From Streptomyces hokutonensis (GTDB lineage Bacteria; Actinomycetota; Actinomycetes; Streptomycetales; Streptomycetaceae), in assembly GCF_000376565.1 (NCBI RefSeq), contig NZ_BARG01000079.1, positions 1 to 64,000 on the forward strand: DNA of 64,000 nt, written 5' to 3'. Of this stretch, positions 34,801 to 43,720 are shown one piece after another. The position numbers and the translations under genes are program-made. Numbering within the stretch: position 1 is the first letter of the stretch; the number at the start of each line of letters is the position of its first letter. A model generated the notes under the pieces. The model did not search any database. It was not told the DNA's origin and saw nothing but the letters and a program-made list of their open reading frames with translations.

Positions 34801-35808
34801 TCACGCGGAGCCACTGAGCCGCAATTCGCCCCGTACGACCAGCTCGTCGGCCGCCAGCGCCTCGGTGCCCGACAGCAGCCGCGCGATCTGTTCGATGGCG
34901 AGGGCGCCGAGGCCGCGCGTGTCGAGGGCGACGCTGGTGAGCGGGGGCTCGACCAGCGCGCCGAGCTGCAGACCGTCGAAGCCGATGACCGCCAGCTCGT
35001 GCGGGACGTTCCTGCCCAGCCGGCGGGCTTCGCGCAGGGCGCCGAGCGCGATGATGTCGTTGAACGTGAAGACCGCGGTGACATCGGGGTGCGCGGCGAG
35101 CATGGCCCGGAGCGCCGCCCCGCCGCCGTCGGCGGTCTGGTCCGCGCCGACCACCAGGCCGGGGTCGATCCCGTGTGCCACCGCTGCCGTGGTGAACCAC
35201 TCGTGCCGGACGCTCGGTTCGGCGCGGGTGTGGTGGTCGAGCATGCCGATGCGGGTGTGCCCCCGCGCGACCAGGTGAGCTACCGCGGCGTGCACGCCCT
35301 CCGAGCCGTCGATCGTGATCGCGCTGAACCGCGTCCGCTGCTCCCGGCCGATCAGCACCACCGGCATCCCACGCGTGAACTTCTCCAACTCGCTTTCGGG
35401 ACAGCTGAAGTAGCCGATGACCGCGTCCACCTGGGAGCTGATCACCTGGAGGGTGCCGAGTTCCTCCTCCGCCCGGTCGCCGGTGTCGTACACGACGACC
35501 TGCCAGCCACGGGAGCGGGCCGCCTCCAGCGCGGCGGCGGCGACCTCGGTGAAGAACGGGTTGAGCAGATCGGGGATGACCAGCCCGATCGTCATCGTGT
35601 CCTGGCGGACCAGACCGCGGGCGAACCGGCTCGGCCGGTACCCGAGCGCCCGAGCGGCGTCGAGCACCCGCTGCTTGGTGTCGACGTCGATCTCGTCCTT
35701 GTCGTTGAGCGCCCGTGACACGGTCTGCCGGGACACCCCGGCCGACTTGGCGACATCGTTGATCGTGATTTTCCGGGGCTCGGCCCCCGCTGTCGATGGC
35801 AGCACCAT
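34801..35808 (-). CDS. LacI family transcriptional regulator
   Basis: A 335-aa repressor. The ATG at 35808 is preceded by GGGAGGTG at good spacing. The HTH reads ITINDVAKSAGVSRQTVSRAL and the hinge LGYRPSRFARGL. The sensor domain (FTFNDIIALGALREARRLG) is of the common sugar-binding type. It lies upstream of, and on the same strand as, the importer/GH38/beta-galactosidase operon, with tandem palindromes between them, so it almost certainly regulates that operon. Confidence 0.92.
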   Translation of the reverse strand: MVLPSTAGAEPRKITINDVAKSAGVSRQTVSRALNDKDEIDVDTKQRVLDAARALGYRPSRFARGLVRQDTMTIGLVIPDLLNPFFTEVAAAALEAARSRGWQVVVYDTGDRAEEELGTLQVISSQVDAVIGYFSCPESELEKFTRGMPVVLIGREQRTRFSAITIDGSEGVHAAVAHLVARGHTRIGMLDHHTRAEPSVRHEWFTTAAVAHGIDPGLVVGADQTADGGGAALRAMLAAHPDVTAVFTFNDIIALGALREARRLGRNVPHELAVIGFDGLQLGALVEPPLTSVALDTRGLGALAIEQIARLLSGTEALAADELVVRGELRLSGSA

Positions 35809-35866
35809 CGCCCACCTCCCGCTTCTCGCGAACGCCGGTGCGCGCGCAAGGCCCGAGTATGCCTGC

Positions 35867-36600
35867 ACCGGGGCGACCGGACGAAGCGACGGCCACCGGC
35901 GGGAGGGTGCCGGCGGGCAGTGGGGAGGGTCTTGGCGCCGTACGGCGGTGCCGCTACGGGGACGTGGCGGCGATCGGGGTGCGGGGGATGGCCGGCACGT
36001 TGGTCGGGTTGTCGAGGGGGGCGCGGCAGGTCCGGGGCGGTTGGACGAGGCGACGGCCGCCGGCGGGAGGAGCAGGCAGGGGCAGCGGGGAGGGCCTTGC
36101 CGCCGTACGGCGGTGCCGCTACAGGGACGTCACGGTGACGGGGTGTGGGGGATGGCCGGCATGTTGGTGGGGTCGTCGAGGAGGGCGTTGGGGCAGGTCC
36201 GGGGCGGTTGGACGAGGCGACGGCCACCGGCGGGAGATGTCAGAGTGGGTGTCGGGCAGCGGGGAGGGCCTTGGCGCCGTACGGCGGTGCCGCTACGGGG
36301 ACGTCGCGGCGACCGAGGTGCGGGGGATGGCTGGCACGCTGGTGGAGTCGTCGAGGGGGGCGTCGCGGCAGGTCCGGGGCGGTCGGATGAGGCGACGGCC
36401 GCCGGCGGGAGGCGCCGGAGCGGGTGTCGGGGTGCTCCGTGACCATGGTGACGGGTAGCGGGGAGGGGCCCGCTGCCGGACGGTCGCAGTGCTACGGGGG
36501 CGTCGCGCCGACCGGGGGTGCCGGCAAGGCCGGCACGCTGGTCGGGTCGTCGAGAAGAGCGTCGCGGCAGGTCTGGAACGCGCCGCGCAGTGTCGCCGAC
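35867..36600. repeat. Degenerate tandem repeats derived from the 3' end of the ROK gene
   Basis: The segment beginning GCTACGGGG recurs at 35953, 36118, 36292 and 36491 (periods 165, 174 and 199 bp); a further partial unit starts near 35867. The 36491 copy is the real end of the ROK regulator gene, including its TAG at 36492-36494. The other copies keep that stop, about 95 bp of the coding tail (including the CGGCAGGTC...GTCGTCGAG region) and a flank rich in GGCGGGAG and GCCGTACGGCGGTGCC. No convincing gene lies in 35809-36491; open frames there are low-complexity by-products of the repeats. Confidence 0.85.
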
Positions 36601-37745
36601 GTGCCGAGGACGCCGAAGGTGATGTCCGGCTGGGTGTCCGGCGCCAGGGCGCGGCGCCCTGCCATACGGGCGTCGAGGCCGGGCCGCAGCCACTTGCCCC
36701 AGGTGGCGAGGTAGCCGCCGAGGATGATCTCGCCGACGTCGGTGACACCGCAGACACCGAGGACAGCCGCACCCAGCGCGTGCCCGGCGGCGCCGAGCGC
36801 GGCGGTCGCGTCCGGGTCGCCCGCGCGCAGCCGGCGGTCCAGCTCGGCCAGCGCCGCCTCGCCTCCCTCCGACTCGGCGACGGCGTCCAACCCGGCCGCG
36901 TGGATGAGGGGTTCGGGCCCGATGTACATCGCCAGACAACCCCGTGTGCCGCACCGGCATTCGGGGCCGTCGAGGGCGATCGGCAGATGTCCGATCTCAC
37001 CCGCCATGCCGTGACTCCCGCTGTGCACACGGCCGTTGACGAGCAGCCCGCCGCCGACTCCGGTGTCGGCCTTGATGTAGGCGACGGTTTCCGGGTGTCG
37101 TACGCCGGCTGCCGCGAGGGCGTGGTACTCGGCCAGGGCCGCCATGTTGGCGTCGTTGACCACATCAACCGGGCAGTCGAGACCGGGGAGTTGGTCCACC
37201 ACCAGGGCGCGCAGGTCGGTGCTGTGCCAGCCGAAGTCGATGGCCGCGGCCACCAGTTGGCCGGGTCCGACGACCGGTCCCGCCATGGCGACGGTGAGTT
37301 GGGCGACATGGGCGTCCGGTGACGCGTCCCGGACCACTGCTTCGGCCGCCCGCGTGACACAGCCGATGACCGCGGCCAGGGCGCGCGGATCGCCGTACGG
37401 CGCGTGGTGCGGCGCCGACTCGCGGTGCAGGACGTGGCCGCGGAAGTCGGCCGCCATGACGTGCACGGACTCCAGGGTCACCTGCGCGGCGAGGATGACC
37501 ACCCGCTCCGGCACCAGCCGCAGCAGCCGCCGGGGCCGGCCCCGGCCGCCGGACGGCACCGAGCCCGCCTCGCGGACCAGGCCGCGGTCGATGAGTTCCG
37601 CGACGAGCGCCGTGACGGAGGCGTGCACAAGACCGGTCCCGGCGGCGACCTCGGTACGGGCGCAGGGGCCGTGGGCGTCGAGATGGCGCAGCACCAGGGC
37701 CAGATTGCGGCGTCGTACGTCGGCGGAGTCGGCGGGGGCGTTCAC
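36492..37745 (-). CDS. ROK family transcriptional regulator
   Basis: A 417-aa NagC/XylR-type repressor. The N-terminal winged helix spans LVLRHLDAHGPCARTEVAAG and LVREAGSVPSGGRGRPRRLL. The ROK sensor/kinase fold follows, with KADTGVGGGLLVNGRVHSG and the zinc motif C-x-C-x4-C (CRCGTRGCLAMY). The start is taken at GTG 37745, about 50 bp from an operator-like inverted repeat; the frame is open upstream. It is divergent from an MFS transporter/esterase pair that it probably represses. Its last 30 or so codons are the source of the tandem repeats downstream. Confidence 0.9.
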   Translation of the reverse strand: MNAPADSADVRRRNLALVLRHLDAHGPCARTEVAAGTGLVHASVTALVAELIDRGLVREAGSVPSGGRGRPRRLLRLVPERVVILAAQVTLESVHVMAADFRGHVLHRESAPHHAPYGDPRALAAVIGCVTRAAEAVVRDASPDAHVAQLTVAMAGPVVGPGQLVAAAIDFGWHSTDLRALVVDQLPGLDCPVDVVNDANMAALAEYHALAAAGVRHPETVAYIKADTGVGGGLLVNGRVHSGSHGMAGEIGHLPIALDGPECRCGTRGCLAMYIGPEPLIHAAGLDAVAESEGGEAALAELDRRLRAGDPDATAALGAAGHALGAAVLGVCGVTDVGEIILGGYLATWGKWLRPGLDARMAGRRALAPDTQPDITFGVLGTSATLRGAFQTCRDALLDDPTSVPALPAPPVGATPP

Positions 37746-37798
37746 ACCGACGATTGTGCCCCGGCACGGTGCGATCCGGTCAGGGTGGCCAAGACATA

Positions 37799-37820
37799 TT
37801 TTTTCGAGTCTTGAAATAAA
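37799..37820. promoter_or_regulatory. ROK-type operator between the ROK gene and the MFS gene
   Basis: TTTTTTCGAG-T-CTTGAAATAAA is an imperfect palindrome (8 of 10 positions match between arms) in a short AT-rich island. NagC/Mlc-type ROK proteins bind palindromes with AT-rich outer arms and a TTTCnAG-like core, which this resembles. It is placed to control both divergent genes. Confidence 0.6.
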
Positions 37821-37884
37821 TAAATGGGCGTGCCCATACTCCCGACACCGGCAACGAAGCCGGTCCGTCCCCGTGGAGGCGTCC

Positions 37885-39171
37885 TTGTCCGCTTCGACCT
37901 CTTCCGCCCCCGCCACTTCCCGAAAGGACGACACCCTGGGCCGCTCCCGGGTCAACGTCCTGATGTGGTCGATGGGCGCGGGGTTCGCCGCTCTCTACAC
38001 CGCCTACGCCGGTCTCGTCGTCGTTCTGCTTCCCACCCAGATCCAGAACCTCGACGCCGCCGCGAAGGAATCGAACCTCGCGCTGGTCACGATGACCTCG
38101 TCCATCGTCACGCTCTTCGCCCAGCCGATCATCGGCGCCGTCTCCGACCGCACCCGGGGCCGCCTCGGCCGCCGCACCCCCTGGATGCTGTTCGGCGCCG
38201 TCGGCGCGGTCCTCACCCTGCTGGCCATCTCCCACGCCACCACCCTGCTCTGGCTCACCCTGCTGTGGGTCGCCGTCCAGGTACTGCTGAACGTGGTCCA
38301 GGCCCCGCTCACCGCCGTCATGGCCGACCGAGTCGCTCCCCGCCGGTTCGGCATCGTCTCCGCCTTCGTCGGCCTCGGCTCCAACCTCGGTGCCACCCTC
38401 GGCGTGATCCTCGCCGCCCGCTACGCCGGACGCCTCGGCCTCGGCTACGGCGTCATCGCGGCCGTCGTCCTGGTGACGGTCCTCGCCTTCGTCCTCCTCA
38501 ACCGCGACCGCACCCGCCCCGAACCCCCGGAGCCCTTCTCCTGGCGGGAGTTCCTCACCGGCTTCTGGGTCTCGCCGCGTCAACACCCGGACTTCGCCTG
38601 GGCGTTCGTGGCCCGCATGACCTTCATCCTCGGCTATTGGGGCGTCGCCACCTACCAGCGCTACGCCCTCCAGGACTACGTCGGCCTCGACGGCGACGCG
38701 GTCGACAGCGCCCAGCAGTTGATGTCCGTGCTCGCCCTCGTCGGCACCCTCGCCGGTGCCGTCCCGGCCGCGAAGATCTCCGACCGCACCGGCCGCCGCA
38801 AGATCTTCGTGATCGGCGCGTCCGTCCTGCTCGCCCTCTCCATGGCCATCCCGCTGCTCAGCCCCACCCTGCCCGCGATGTACGCCTACGCGCTGGTCAG
38901 CGGCATGGGATTCGGGACGTACATGTCGCTGGACATGGCCCTGATGACCGAGGTCCTGCCCAAGGGCTCGGCGGCCGGAAAGGACCTCGGCATCCTCAAC
39001 ATCGCCACCAACATCCCCCAGGCCCTCGGCCCGATCATCGCGTCCGTACTCATCACCTCCTTCGCCGCGGGTTCCGACAAACTGCCGGGGTACCGCGTCC
39101 TGTTCGTCTTCGCCATGGCCGTCGTACTGATCAGCGCGCTCGCCATCCGGCCGATCAAGAGCGTCAAGTAG
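37885..39171 (+). CDS. MFS transporter, probable sugar/glycoside permease
   Basis: A 428-aa protein with about 12 transmembrane segments. TTG 37885 is preferred because GGAGG lies 5 nt upstream; GTG 37873 is the alternative. The loop between helices 2 and 3 reads GAVSDRTRGRLGRRTPWMLFG, the major-facilitator signature, and the second half repeats it as AAKISDRTGRRKIFVIG. The RGRLGRRTPW form is common in glycoside/hexose-type families. It is divergent from the ROK regulator and 63 bp before an esterase gene, suggesting uptake of an esterified sugar or glycoside. Confidence 0.87.
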   Translation: MSASTSSAPATSRKDDTLGRSRVNVLMWSMGAGFAALYTAYAGLVVVLLPTQIQNLDAAAKESNLALVTMTSSIVTLFAQPIIGAVSDRTRGRLGRRTPWMLFGAVGAVLTLLAISHATTLLWLTLLWVAVQVLLNVVQAPLTAVMADRVAPRRFGIVSAFVGLGSNLGATLGVILAARYAGRLGLGYGVIAAVVLVTVLAFVLLNRDRTRPEPPEPFSWREFLTGFWVSPRQHPDFAWAFVARMTFILGYWGVATYQRYALQDYVGLDGDAVDSAQQLMSVLALVGTLAGAVPAAKISDRTGRRKIFVIGASVLLALSMAIPLLSPTLPAMYAYALVSGMGFGTYMSLDMALMTEVLPKGSAAGKDLGILNIATNIPQALGPIIASVLITSFAAGSDKLPGYRVLFVFAMAVVLISALAIRPIKSVK

Positions 39172-39234
39172 CGGATCAGGCAAGAGACTTCGACCACCGA
39201 CCGTAACCGCCCTCCTCCACAAGGAAGTTGCTCC

Positions 39235-40677
39235 GTGCCCCAGTCCGTGATCGCTGCCACGTCCCAGGGACCCGTCCTCGGGACGTGGCAGCACACCACC
39301 GCCCGCTTCCTCGGCATCCCCTACGCCAAGCCCCCGGTCGGCGACCTCCGCTTCGCCGCCCCCGTCGCGCCCGAGCCGTGGACCGAACCACTCGACGCCA
39401 CCCGGTACGGGCCCACCGCGCAACGCCGCCCCTTCATCCTCGACGGCCCCACCACCATCCCCGAACCGTCGATACCGGGCGACGGCGTCCTGAACCTCAA
39501 CGTCTTCACCCCCGACCCGCAACCGGGCGCGAGCCTGCCCGTCCTCGTCTGGATCCACGGGGGCGGTTACGTCGCCGGATCGGCCGCCAGTCCCTGGTAC
39601 GACGGCTCGGCCTTCGCCCGCGACGGAGTCGTTCTCGTGTCGATCGGCTACCGGCTCGGCATCGAGGGCTTCCTCCACCTCGACGACGCCCCCGACAACC
39701 GCGGCGTGCTCGACTGGATCGCCGCACTGACCTGGGTACGCGACAACATCGACGCGTTCGGCGGCGACCCCGCGAAGGTCACCGTCGCCGGGCAGTCGGC
39801 GGGTGGCGGCGCCGCGCAGACGTTGATGGCCACGCCCGCCGCACACGGACTCTTCCGCGCCGCGATCTCCCAGTCGGGCGCGGTCAGGTCCCCCCAGCAC
39901 CGACGCGACGCCCTCGCCGACTCGGCCCGCCTGACGGAACGCACCGGCGTCCCCGCCCTCGCGTCCGCGCTCCGCGATCTGACCGTCGACGAACTGCTCG
40001 CGCTTCAGGACGCGTTGGCCGCTCCGGAGGCCGGGCTGACGCTCGCGCCCTTTGCGGACGGGGAGTTGATCCCGATCCCTGTGGCGGAGGCTTTCGCGGA
40101 GGGCAGCGCGGCTTCCGTCCCGCTGGTGCTGGGCTTCACCCAGCGGGAGTTCAATCCGCCGGTCGGGACCGGTCCAGTGCCGACACCCGCACCGGTCGAG
40201 GCCGTACAAGCCGTGCTGGCCGCAAACGGGTTGGCCCCGGAGGCCGTGTCCGCCTACGCCGCCCTCCACACCGACGACGACCCGGCGCAACGCATGGGCC
40301 AAGCCCTGACCGACGCCATTTTCCGGGGCCCTTCACTCGCCCTCGCCGAGGCCCGCGCACACCGCGAACTCCCCACCTGGCTCTACCACTTCACCTTCGG
40401 AACCGCCGCCCACTGCGTGGAGATCCCCTTCGCGTTCGACGTCCTTGACGCCGAGCGCGTCACGGCCGCGACGGGCCCGCATCCGCCCCAGTCCCTCGCC
40501 GACGCGATGCACGGAGCCTGGGTCGCCTTCGTCCGCGACCTCGACCCGGGCCCCGAGTGGCCCCGCTACACCGACAAGCGCCGTACCACGATGACTTGGG
40601 ACACCACCCCGCAGGCGCTGGACGACCCGCTGAGTGCGGAGCGCCGCATTTGGACCGGGTCGCCGGCCACTCCTTGA
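39235..40677 (+). CDS. Type-B carboxylesterase
   Basis: A 480-aa alpha/beta hydrolase of the carboxylesterase/para-nitrobenzyl esterase family. The oxyanion hole is PVLVWIHGGGYVAGSA, the nucleophile Ser is in TVAGQSAGGGAAQTL, and the C-terminal His probably lies in FTFGTAAHCVEIPF. An early signature, FLGIPYAKPPVGDLRF, is diagnostic. There is no signal peptide, so it is cytoplasmic. GTG 39235 follows AAGGAA. It lies 63 bp after the MFS gene and is probably co-transcribed to de-esterify the imported compound. Confidence 0.9.
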   Translation: MPQSVIAATSQGPVLGTWQHTTARFLGIPYAKPPVGDLRFAAPVAPEPWTEPLDATRYGPTAQRRPFILDGPTTIPEPSIPGDGVLNLNVFTPDPQPGASLPVLVWIHGGGYVAGSAASPWYDGSAFARDGVVLVSIGYRLGIEGFLHLDDAPDNRGVLDWIAALTWVRDNIDAFGGDPAKVTVAGQSAGGGAAQTLMATPAAHGLFRAAISQSGAVRSPQHRRDALADSARLTERTGVPALASALRDLTVDELLALQDALAAPEAGLTLAPFADGELIPIPVAEAFAEGSAASVPLVLGFTQREFNPPVGTGPVPTPAPVEAVQAVLAANGLAPEAVSAYAALHTDDDPAQRMGQALTDAIFRGPSLALAEARAHRELPTWLYHFTFGTAAHCVEIPFAFDVLDAERVTAATGPHPPQSLADAMHGAWVAFVRDLDPGPEWPRYTDKRRTTMTWDTTPQALDDPLSAERRIWTGSPATP

Positions 40678-40683
40678 ACCGGC

Positions 40684-40721
40684 CGGACCTCCGCTGCTGC
40701 CAGGCCGACAGCGGAGGTCCG
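40684..40721. terminator. Hairpin terminator after the esterase gene
   Basis: A perfect 13-bp stem (40684-40696 with 40709-40721) with a 12-nt loop starts 7 bp after the esterase stop codon. Confidence 0.8.
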
Positions 40722-40765
40722 TTGCGGGTCGCCCTTATGCTGCGTCGGGGCGACGGGAGGCACGT

Positions 40766-41368
40766 ATGCACAAGCCCGGCACGAGGGCGCCGGTCAGAGT
40801 GATGCTTGGCGTGCTCGTGACGGTGACTTTGGCGGCGTGCGCGCATCAGAACCCGGCGGCGGTGAAGGAACCGTCTGGGAGTGCCCCAGCCTCACCGGAA
40901 TCCACGGTCTACGCCTCCAAGTTGCAGAAGAGCGACCTCCCTTGGAGCGGCAGTCCAAGCCCGTACAACGCCGAGGTGAAACTCGCTGACGGCCGCCGCG
41001 TGGCCCTGCACTACCGCCGGGGCAAGGGGCTTGTCGAGCAGCACTACAGCCCCCGGGCGAAGGCCTGGACCGTTCCGACGGTCATCTACCGCACCACGAC
41101 CGACGCATGCCAGGGCATCCACCTGCGCACCAAGAACGGAACCGTCGCGGCCATCGCCGACTTCGGCCCCTACTGCTACGACGGCGAGCCACCGACCGAG
41201 TCTCTCGCGGCCGTCGGTGTCGGCGACCTGACCGACTGGAGCGTCGACGTCACGAGGAACTTTGACGGTTGGGAACGGGCCACGGTCTCCGAGGACGGTC
41301 AGCGGGTGGTCTTCGGGAGCAACACGACCCTCAACTGGAGCCGGACCGACGGGTTCGAGGGCCGGTGA
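40766..41368 (+). CDS. Lipoprotein of unknown function
   Basis: A 200-aa protein. The ATG at 40766 follows GGGAGG. The N-terminus is a lipoprotein signal (RVMLGVLVTVTLAAC). The mature part is about 180 aa with strand-rich segments (VALHYRRGKGLVEQHYSPRA; GTVAAIADFGPYCYDGEPP) and two more cysteines that could pair. I do not recognise a family. It stands alone between the esterase terminator and a convergent truncated monooxygenase. Confidence 0.75.
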   Translation: MHKPGTRAPVRVMLGVLVTVTLAACAHQNPAAVKEPSGSAPASPESTVYASKLQKSDLPWSGSPSPYNAEVKLADGRRVALHYRRGKGLVEQHYSPRAKAWTVPTVIYRTTTDACQGIHLRTKNGTVAAIADFGPYCYDGEPPTESLAAVGVGDLTDWSVDVTRNFDGWERATVSEDGQRVVFGSNTTLNWSRTDGFEGR

Positions 41369-41409
41369 GCTCCGGCCTACGGCCCCGCCCGGTACCGAGG
41401 GCGCGCCGC

Positions 41410-42636
41410 TCAGCTCGAACAATCCCGGCCCGGGCCGGGCTCACGCGCAACACGCTGTACAACTCGCCTGCGACAAGGACGACGGCAGAGGTGATCCGTG
41501 CTGTTCTCATGCCGGATGAACGGCGGGGTGAGGTGGGCGGCATCGCCGAGGAGGAAGACACGGCCACTGCGCCAGCGGTCGGCCGTGCGGGCCCGGAAGG
41601 TGTACTGCGCCTGCCGCACCACCTCGAAATCGGCGCCGGGGGAGAGATCCACCCAGGGCGCGACCAGCTCTCGCAGCCGTTCGTGATCCAGTCGGGCGTC
41701 GTCCGGCAGCCGGAATTCCCAGCGGTAGCGGTCCTCGCCGATGCGCATGAAGGTGGCCGGCCGCGCCGGGTCGCAGACCTGGTCCACGCCCTCCCAGCAG
41801 TGGACCGGGAGGCTGGTGCGCACGTCGATGACCGTCCAGCGCTCCTCGAAGCGCAGGTCCTCCCATCGTGAGCCGACGGCGGCGCGGGTGACGCTGCCCG
41901 CCCCGTCGCAGCCGAGTACGGCGGCCGCGAGCAGCACGTGGTCGCCCTTGGCCCTGCGGTACGTCACTTGGACCGGTCCCGCACCGCTCTGCTCGACGCC
42001 GGTGACCTCCACCCCCTGCCGCAGCTCGCATTCCGGGGCGCGTGCCAGCGCGGCGCGCAACACGCGTTCCAGCGCGGGCTGGTCGAACATGCTGGTCTGC
42101 GGGAAGCCGTGCGCGCCCTGTGCGGCGCGGGGGAACTCGGCCATCACTCGGTGCCGGGCGTCCAGCAGCCGCAGCCCGCGCGCGGGCCGGGCGATGGCGT
42201 CGAACTCCTCGTCCACGCCCGCGGCTTGGAGGATCCGGCGTACCTCGTCGTCCGTGGCGACGGCGCGCGGCAGCGGGTAGACGTCCTGGTGGCGTTCGAG
42301 GACGACGCTCCGGACGCCGTGCCGGGCGAGCAGGAGGGCGGCGGTCACGCCCACGGGCCCGGCTCCGACGATCACCGTCCGGCCGGGCAGCGCCTCGACC
42401 TGTTCCGTGAGCGTCGTGAGGTCCAGGGGCAGGGTCGGGCGCCGCTCGAAGCTCACGCCCAACTCCCGGTAGCGCTCAGCCACCACGTCCAGCGTCTCGT
42501 ACAGCCCCGGCCTGGGTTCGGCCGGGAAGGCCTCGCGCATGCGGACGGCTGCCGGGAGGCGGTGGTCCCGCCGGATCAGCTCGTCCACGGCGGAACGCTC
42601 GGCGGCCGACAGCGCGGCCCAGATCGGGGAGTCCAT
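41410..42636 (-). pseudogene. FAD-dependent monooxygenase, C-terminally truncated
   Basis: A 408-aa remnant of an aromatic-hydroxylase-type (MhpA-like, PF01494) flavoprotein. The FAD fold is intact at VIVGAGPVGVTAALLLARHG, followed by LGCDGAGSVTR and RVFLLGDAAHLTPPF. In relatives this last motif continues GQGLxxGxxDAxNLxWKL plus roughly 120 residues; here it turns at about 41520 into unrelated arginine-rich sequence and stops. About 85 extra residues precede the FAD fold, an uncommon extension. It probably cannot position FAD and is best read as a decaying gene, unless the tail has been replaced. Confidence 0.7.
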
Positions 42637-42784
42637 GGCCGTATTCAATCCACATCCGCCACTCCACTGGACACCCGCCCCAACTGCCCATCCTCAGAAA
42701 GGGCTTGCCGCCCTCCCCTTGAGGCTGGCACGATCGCCTCCTCCATCACTCCGGGCAACGGAGGGTGGCCGTCGAGGAGGTCCG

Positions 42785-43708
42785 GTGTCCAAGCGGTGGC
42801 TGTTTCTGTCGGCGGCCGCGGTGCTGATCGTCGTGTCGCTCGCCCTGGTGCTGCTGCCCGGTGACAAGGACGGCGAGGACGTGAAGACCGAGGCGGGACA
42901 CGCCTCCACCGCACCCGCCACCACCGGATCCGCGACGAACTCCCCGTCCGCGACCGGCACTTCGACCACCTCCGCGTCGCCGTCCCCGCACGCGACCGAC
43001 GCGTCCAAGAAACCGTCGGCGACGGCGTCCGCCCGCTCGGCCACCCCGTCGGCCACGAAGACTCGCCAACAGGCCGCCGGCACCGCCTCGTTGGCGGGAC
43101 GCATCCGGCCCGGCGTCACCTACCGCGGTGTCGCCACCTTCTACGACGCGGACGGCGGCGGTGGCGCCTGTCTGTACGACCGGGGCGACGACGTCCTGAC
43201 CGGCGCGATGAACACCACCGACTACGAGTCGTCCAAGGCCTGCGGGGCGTATGTGCTCGTGCACGCGGCCGGTGGCGCCACGGTCACCGTGCGGATCACC
43301 AACGAGTGCCCAGGGGACTGCGCACCCGGACAGATCGACCTCAGCGCGCAGGCCTTCGCCAAGCTCGCCAGCCCGTCGGCCGGCCGGATCCCGATCACCT
43401 GGAACCTGGTGAGCCCCAGCACCTCCGACACGATCTCGATCCGCTACAAGACCGGGTCCAGCCGCTACTGGTGCGGTATCCAGGCGATCGGCCACCGCAA
43501 TCCGCTGGCCCGCCTCGAGGTCCTCGCGGGCGGCACCTGGCGTCAACTGCCGCGCGCCAGCTACAACTACTTCCTCTCCGAGAGCGGCAGCGGCTGCGGC
43601 GGCTCGATCAGGCTCACCGACATCTACGGCGAGCAACTCACCGTCCCCGCGCTCGCGGTGCGCCCCGACGTCGTACAGTCCACGCGCCTCCAGTTCGCCC
43701 AGCACTGA
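42785..43708 (+). CDS. Bacterial expansin-like protein
   Basis: A 307-aa cell-wall-loosening-type protein. GTG 42785 follows GAGGAGG. An N-terminal signal/anchor (WLFLSAAAVLIVVSLALVLL) leads into a Ser/Thr/Ala-rich linker (to about residue 100). The double-psi beta-barrel contains GVATFYDADGGGGACLY, ALVRITNECPGD-type strands and the conserved Asp of GQIDLSAQAFAKL. The C-terminal domain (RYWCGIQAIGHRNPLARLEV) corresponds to the CBM63 half of EXLX1 expansins. Expansins bind and loosen cellulose or xyloglucan without hydrolysis, which fits the plant-polysaccharide genes in the first 40 kb. Confidence 0.88.
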   Translation: MSKRWLFLSAAAVLIVVSLALVLLPGDKDGEDVKTEAGHASTAPATTGSATNSPSATGTSTTSASPSPHATDASKKPSATASARSATPSATKTRQQAAGTASLAGRIRPGVTYRGVATFYDADGGGGACLYDRGDDVLTGAMNTTDYESSKACGAYVLVHAAGGATVTVRITNECPGDCAPGQIDLSAQAFAKLASPSAGRIPITWNLVSPSTSDTISIRYKTGSSRYWCGIQAIGHRNPLARLEVLAGGTWRQLPRASYNYFLSESGSGCGGSIRLTDIYGEQLTVPALAVRPDVVQSTRLQFAQH

Positions 43709-43720
43709 CAGGTCTCCCGA

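Noticed and set aside
35796..36458. Open reading frame of 220 codons on the plus strand
   Set aside because: It runs through the tandem repeats, is low-complexity (Gly/Arg/Pro-rich) and matches no family. All reading frames stay open here because of base composition.
37780..40302. 840-codon minus-strand open frame opposite the MFS and esterase genes
   Set aside because: It is an antisense shadow with acidic low-complexity sequence and no recognisable domain; the plus-strand genes have full motif sets.
41415..41444. GC-rich palindromic 30-mer resembling a type I-E CRISPR repeat
   Set aside because: Only one copy is present, with no spacers at a regular period and no cas genes. It is more likely a terminator-like hairpin near the broken monooxygenase gene.
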